Below, in pieces: positions 16,203 to 21,816 of a stretch of 21,816 nt of DNA; within the stretch, counting starts at the first letter, position 1; every line of letters starts with the position of its first letter. The notes under the pieces are model-generated. The model was not told the DNA's origin, did no database searches, and was given only the letters and a program-made list of their open reading frames with translations. The DNA comes from Setaria digitata. Taxonomy: Eukaryota; Nematoda; Chromadorea; Rhabditida; Setariidae. The position numbers and the translations under genes are program-made. The DNA is taken from contig RCAB01000755.1 of the NCBI GenBank assembly GCA_003640385.1, positions 1 through 21,816 of the forward strand, read 5' to 3'.

Positions 16203-16240
16203 TCTGCCAATATCCTCGATTTTCTTTCTAGAATGACTAC
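16203..16240 (-). promoter_or_regulatory. klc 5' leader with splice acceptor (probable trans-splice site)
   Basis: Read on the - strand, TTTTTTCACTTGTAG ends at 16237 and a second TCATTCTAG ends at 16228, 34 and 25 bases before the ATG. The first has the better pyrimidine tract. No upstream coding exon is needed because residues 1-31 already match a full KLC N-terminus, so the acceptor most likely receives a spliced leader or a non-coding 5' exon. Confidence 0.5.
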
Positions 16241-17740
16241 AAGTGAAAAATCCGAATATTTTTGAGAAACTTTTAGGAGAGAAGACAGGTGTGCACTAAA
16301 ACATCCTTAACTGAAAAGGTATTTCAAGAGAAGGAAAGAGCGGAAAATAAGTAGCTGCAGTGAGCTAACACCAAAGTAGTAGACAAGTGATGGGAGTTCG
16401 ATGTTTACGAATGCAAGCGATAGAGAGTAAGGAGAAATCGAAGCACAGCGTGTGTCGGCCGTTTCGATGGTGACAGATGGAGGTAAACACGGTGACCACA
16501 CTTCATCTTCCCCATTTCGCGTCAGCTAAGTACAAGGCAAACACGCACACACATACGCACACGCACATACGCTCAATCGATCTGGGAAATACTCATCCCG
16601 ACATCGACATCAGCCTATTGATTCATCAGAAGCACACGACATACCCGCCGGGAGCAACGCTGGCCAATGTCCTAGGACTTCCTGACAGAGCCGATCCGGA
16701 GATATAATCAAGCATGGACTAGAGACGAAAGAAGTGCCACTGTTGTCGCGGATGAGAACACTTGCTATGGCTTGATGAGAGGCTACTGAATTTGTACCCT
16801 GCACGTACACTCTTCCAGTTGCAAGTGCAAAAAATTGCCTTCTTTGGAAATAGGCCATGATCATTCTTCTCTCGACAATAATGGATGCAGCTTGTAGAAT
16901 ACTAATTAATTAAGCATTTAATGCACGTACGCAACAACGCAGTTGAAAAGATCACGCTTGACTGACTAGAGATTGGAACGAAAAATGACACAAACCCGCA
17001 CTAGGACTGTCTATAAAGCTACTAACAATAGGAAAACGCACAAGTATTCACTATTCATGTCCTTGATTGGTGCGAGAGGACGGCTGCGGCCGTATTGAAC
17101 AAAAGACAGGCGAAGTGGCGCAGATTAGAACTTCGGGGGAGAATGGAGAGACTTTGTAAATCGAAATAAGCGGAAAGAGTAGAAAAAGTGAATGCCAGTT
17201 ACTGATTCGAGCCACACCGCCCTTCACAACCTCATTACAAATGCCTTTTTCCATCCTCATTAGGCCCAGAATGCCGAGTGGAGTGGAACTGTGTGAAAAA
17301 GCACTGAAAGGAAATAGTAGGGCTAGGAAAGCCATACCTGGGAGGTCGGAACATCGCAGAAACTTGTTGATTCTTGTACAAGCCAAGCTGACGGCTGAGA
17401 GGAGAAAAAGGAGAGCAAGGGGATGCTACTGGATAGCTAAATGAACGAAATGCTACTGTTTGAGGCCAATCAGTCAAGAGAAAGAAAATAAGCTTGGAAG
17501 GAAATTGTCTATGCCTTCTTACCCCCTCCCTCCTCCACCAGTATTTTCCCCTGAGTGTCCAATAACAGGAAAGAGGATAGAATCTCTTCCCCCTGTTCAT
17601 TTGTCCAGAAACGTACCATCAAGAAGAGATAAATATGACGAAGGACATTTCTATGCAATATCCAAAAATACATCTTACCTTGCTTTATTGATAGGGCAAT
17701 AACCAAATCAAAGAAACTGAAAGTGCGAAATAAAAAAGCA
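16241..17740. other. klc 5' flank, relatively GC-rich
   Basis: This stretch is visibly richer in G+C than the rest of the window, including CGGCTGCGGCCG near 17081-17092. The klc promoter should lie here, but no TATA-type or named factor site is convincing. Long open frames occur on both strands (17051-17386 -, 17235-17600 -, 17241-17444 +, 17460-17702 +). They overlap each other, match no family, and are best explained by fewer stop codons in GC-richer DNA. Confidence 0.5.
16541..16572. repeat. CA/CGCA microsatellite upstream of klc
   Basis: Alternating purine-pyrimidine repeat built from ACAC, ACGC and ATACGC blocks over 32 bases, about 340 bases upstream of the klc start codon. On the klc strand it is a GT/GCGT repeat. 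Such tracts are length-variable and can form left-handed DNA; any effect on klc is inference. Confidence 0.8.
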
Positions 17741-20700
17741 AAGTGTTACCGAACTATATTCGTGAAAAATGTCATCACGTGAAGTGCGAGCTTATCACGT
17801 ATTTAAGTAAGCTAACATCAAGTCGAGATTATCTGACTAGCACAGATGTGTCAATATTTGTCTACCATCTACTATTGCAGTATTTGGGAATGAGTGCTGT
17901 ACTAGAAAGGGATATGAAATTAAATTTGAAATTAAAGAACACTAAAAAAATTGAAGAATCGGATGGAAAACTCGAACTAACAAATGGAGATTGGCTCAGA
18001 AAGTAGCTATTTTGACGGAAAGAACATGCATGATATGAAAGTGACATTAATGAAGATCGATAACAACTCTCAATACCTATAAAGCCTCACTACTGTGGAA
18101 GTCAAGGATTTAATAATTATAACCGGCAATTAGCATAAAAGGAATTATTAATTCACGTTAAAAATCTGCCTGCTATACTTCATGTTTGTACCTGAAACTT
18201 ATATCTAAAAGGTGTCTCGATCGAACACCGCCATGTATTGTTTGTTGAAAATTCTGAAATCCACAAGAAGAAGCCTAGCACAAGTTCTGTTACCGTAACT
18301 GCAACGTCTAACCAAATCAATAACTTCTAATATCATAAGATTTAATGACACCTCGTGACACGTGTTACTAGCATTGCAGTAGTATTTCACTGCTCATAGC
18401 TTAGCAATAATGGAACACGTAATAACAACGTAGAAATGGGATGGGGTGCTCTGGATTCAAGAAGGGTACTCTGAATCGAAATTCAGGTTAGGTTTCATTC
18501 TGAGTGTTCGAAAGACAGAAATATTGCTTAATGATGGCTGCAGTCCAAGATATCTTAAAATTGGAGATTGAAATTTGTGTAATTGAATTTTTTCTACAAC
18601 TGTACGGAACTTACAGTCGATAAGCATTCATTGCAGACATATTTCGTGCAAATGGGAAGTGTTGGATTATTCAGAACCGCTTCAAAATGTGTCACCAATG
18701 TTGAAATAGCAAGATTATAATTAACTGCAGTTTCTTCTGTATTGTATGAAAGTCTAGAAAGAGAAGACTATGAGTCTTCACTGTCTACAGTGTAAAATAT
18801 CCTGAAAATTTGGAATTTGTAAATCAAGTCTGAAATTTTTAAATAACGTTGTATTAAAAAGATAACAAATGACATTATGAAATCGTTCCGAAGCATCATC
18901 TAAGAAACAAAGTTGGATTTTCCAATTAGTAAGTGGATAAAACAATTTTTTTTTGAAAGTATTGTGAAAATTGCAAAGTTGAAAATAAATCGAAACTTTG
19001 TAAATATAAAGTACCAACGATATATTCTCGAAAGAGAATTTGGGGGTAGGTTTGTTTAAACAGTCATTGAATAGATTTTACCTCATTCTCGAGAAGCTCA
19101 TCATTTTTAAGTCTGCGTCATTTATTAGTTTAAAATTATGAAAAGTGAAGTATCTCTCTTTCTTTCGCTATAACATTGTTGTGGCCCACGCAGGTATTAA
19201 GGGAGATTTATTTTTTAATCTATCGTTTGTAAGTGTTCAACAGAAACTCGAAGGAGTTTCACTCACGATTATGATAAATTCTTTTTCTTTTATTAATTGT
19301 GGCAAAGGAGTAAGACAATGAGTAAACGATTAATAAAGATATGAGTCTTTACCAAAGATTTAGCGTACAGTCTGATGAAAAAACGAAATATTTACTGGAC
19401 CATGGAGATGATGATAATAAATAAAATAACTGTCCGGAGAAAACAAGAAGGCAGATGGAGGTGTAGGGCCCAGTTTAGATTCGGGAATCGATGCTTCATC
19501 ATTTCTACATCTGCATCCCGTTACAGCTGTGAAATTCTTGTTCTTTTCCAATTCCATTGCAACGTGCCCTGACAAATATTTCGTTAAACAAAAAGAAAAT
19601 GGAGAATGAATTCAGTTTGACAAGTGTGAGAAGAATGAATTAGTGATTATAGGCTAGTTCATATGATTAATTTAAAACAAAAAGAAAGAAGCTTCTCACA
19701 GGAATTCTGGAATTAAATTCCTAATATTAAAATTCTTCAAGCCCTATGAGCCTACCAACGGCCTTCTGAATTCTGAAAAAGATGGATGATGGTGGGAGGT
19801 TGAGTTTTTCGAATCACTTTGAAACCTTTTTGTCTTCTTTGGTCACACCGTCTTCTTCACTGTAGCTCTCCAACAACACTGAAGTTAAGCTTAGGTATTT
19901 CTAAATGAATGGATGCAACTCAAACAAGAGCGGTACCACCCATCTGACAATCACGCATCAGATGGCTTCGAGTCCAGGTTGTTGGAGGGCTGAGAAGATG
20001 CTACCACGTAGTCTGTCTAAGCAGGAAGCAGTGGTGTTATTACGTCTTGGCTCAAATTGTATTTATTGCCCCTTCGCAGTCATGCAGCGTTGTGAGGGAT
20101 AGACGATGAGAGATGAATGGCATCTTTCGTTCCGTCCTTGTGCCATTCTGGTCTTGCTGAGGAGAAAAGCTTGGCCATAAGCTAAGCAAAGTGTTCACAA
20201 AAAATTCCATTAAACTGTCTCTCCTAGCAGTCCCAAATTCCCACGTCGTTCATTCTTATGATTCTTCTTGGCTGAACTCTCTTCAGCTACACACAGACAT
20301 ACAGACAAAGCTATCTATTCAAGTTTGATTGTTTGTGTCCCTCATGCAATGCAGTTGTTAAGTGTGTGAAATTTCGATTTCCTTTTCTTGCCAACTTGAA
20401 ATTGGCCCAGAAAGAATTCATCCTTTTTCGCACTGATCATTCAGGAGAGAACAGCGAAGGAAACAGCATATTTCCTTCCAATTGGTGATCTGGCATATTC
20501 AGAATTGAACAAGAAAGTTAACTATCTAGCTGTTTATTTAACTAAAGAAATTAACCTCTAGTCTGGGAGAAATTGGCATGCAGTGTAGAGTGTGCGACAA
20601 CAGAATTTTACTGAAACAATAACAACAATAGTTTTGAGCCTAGTAGTTATCAAAAGTCATAAATAGCAACACAAATTTGCACGGAAAGCGGAGATAAAAA

Positions 20701-21089
20701 TGGAGGTGCAGGAAATGCGTTTATTTAAAAACTGTCTTAACATCAGGAGCTTTCAAAATCTGCAAAGGATTTTTTTTTGTAGAGACTTCAAAGACAGTGT
20801 TTGATGCATGATATGAATTATATCACTTAGAAAGAACTTCAGAGACTAAAAAAATATCCGAAATATTTTTTTTTCTTAATACAAAAATTCTTTTAAAATT
20901 TTTTTTCGAACTTTTCTCGGCAAGAGCTTTTCTTCGTCCGATGAAATTAAGCTATTAATCGAGCGACTGATCTCCTTAATTTTTTTTCAGACAACTCCCA
21001 ATCTAAGGTACGATGTCCACAATCCATAAACTTCTGCTCAATTTTATAAAGACGAAAATAAAAAGAAAAAATTCAAGTGAATCATATAC
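17741..21089. other. right intergenic region, no gene recognised
   Basis: No exon, tRNA, snRNA or known repeat family is identifiable on either strand. The longest open frame on the + strand (17743-18006) begins MLPNYIREKCHHVKCEL and has no recognisable domain. An eight-base-pair hairpin (CCATCTGA with TCAGATGG) lies around 19940-19965. The region would include distal klc regulatory sequence. Confidence 0.5.
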
Positions 21090-21660
21090 TATAGTGACAC
21101 CATTTAATGATAATACCAATTAATGCGGCATAAAAGTTTGGATTATATCATGCGAGATTAATTAATTTAACCTCTAAATAGATTGTATAGTGTTAGTTTA
21201 GTCTTCAACTAGTACCATAAAGCATCAGCTTACCAAAATCAAAACACAGTGTTAACTCATTTTCTAAATGATACAATTTCAAATTAGTCTGATATTCAAA
21301 CAGCATCACAATGATCGTTCAACTTTTATACGATGTCATATAATATGAATTTATGTATAAAATGATATTACATAATGCTAAGTAAATCGGCAAAAAGGTA
21401 CTGTAAAATCATTTAGCATTGATATGTTATCATGCAATGTTATTAGTACTTACATGTTATCATGTATTGGTACCTAAATGACATCAAACGATGTGTTATT
21501 ATCACTATACGACCTTGCATAGTGTACTATTAACATTTAAATGAAGCCATAATGTGTCACCAACCTTCAATTGGTGCCATATAATGTTCTACTGACAGTT
21601 AAGAGATATCATACAACATATTATTGGATTTGAATACATCGTACAATTATTAATTCGGCA
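21090..21660. repeat. degenerate tandem array, unit about 30 bp (minisatellite)
   Basis: A loose motif of the form (A/G)TGNCATCATANAATGTGT, then TATTA(A/G)CATTTAA, recurs about every 30 bases. The CAT(A/G) anchor of successive units falls at about 21185, 21216, 21245, 21272, 21307, 21337, 21371, 21401, 21431, 21461, 21485, 21518, 21548, 21578, 21610 and 21640. The clearest units are 21424-21453, 21454-21480, 21481-21511, 21512-21543, 21544-21573, 21574-21603 and 21604-21632. Units at the left edge are less regular. The array is non-coding, old (heavy divergence between units), and of unknown family. Confidence 0.7.
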
Positions 21661-21816
21661 TAATTTTCATCTCTTCAATCTCATAAAATTGCTGTAGAAA
21701 GACCTAAAAACCCAACTGGTACACCTTGGCAAACCTCGAATCACACAGTATAAGCATGTCAAACTCATGAGAAAAACGGTCATGAGAGCAATATATGCAT
21801 ATGCGGCAATGTTATG
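21661..21816. other. right edge, nothing recognised
   Basis: Short AT-rich stretch after the degenerate array; no open frame, repeat unit or RNA gene is visible. Confidence 0.5.

Noticed and set aside
17051..17702. Several long ORFs on both strands upstream of klc (up to 121 codons)
   Set aside because: They overlap one another in different frames and strands, have no recognisable domains, and sit in DNA with higher G+C where stop codons are fewer.
19935..19985. Hairpin followed by GGCTTCGAGTCC, suggestive of a tRNA anticodon and T arm
   Set aside because: The T stem cannot pair properly (C-C mismatch next to the loop), the loop of the preceding hairpin is ten bases rather than seven, and no acceptor stem or A box is found.

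Overview
The window looks like nuclear DNA of a nematode, most likely a clade III spirurid or filarial species. The DNA is AT-rich with many homopolymer runs. All introns that can be fixed are GT-AG, from 67 to 987 bp. Splice acceptors of trans-splice type sit a few bases upstream of the start codons. The kinesin light chain protein is closest, from memory, to nematode KLC-2. There is no sign of bacterial, viral or transposon genes.

Two genes can be rebuilt with confidence, lying tail to tail. On the + strand, 3067-4867, is a four-exon gene for a 201-residue COMM-domain protein that aligns along its length with COMMD10, a subunit of the Commander (CCC) endosomal recycling complex. On the - strand, 16202 down to 10724, is a 13-exon gene for a 581-residue kinesin light chain (klc-2 type): N-terminal heptad-repeat region, acidic linker, six TPRs and a nematode-type C-terminal helix. 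Every exon junction keeps frame, so both models are complete.

Layout: 1-434 holds nothing recognisable; 435-528 may be the last exon of another + strand gene (weak). 529-3061 is T-rich non-coding DNA ending in a TG-rich tract and a splice acceptor just before COMMD10. 4868-10723 is a 5.9 kb gap between the two stop codons; it holds a candidate poly(A) signal, a small ORF with a hydrophobic segment, and a pair of overlapping sense/antisense ORFs at 8846-9296 of unknown meaning. 16203-21090 is the 5' flank of klc with no gene I can support. 21090-21660 is a highly degenerate tandem array with a period near 30 bp.

The two genes act in different pathways (endosomal cargo recycling and microtubule transport); nothing in the sequence shows joint regulation. 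The observations most worth a second look are the in-frame 87-bp klc exon 12, which behaves like a cassette that C. elegans KLC-2 appears to lack, and the decayed ~30-bp array at the right end.
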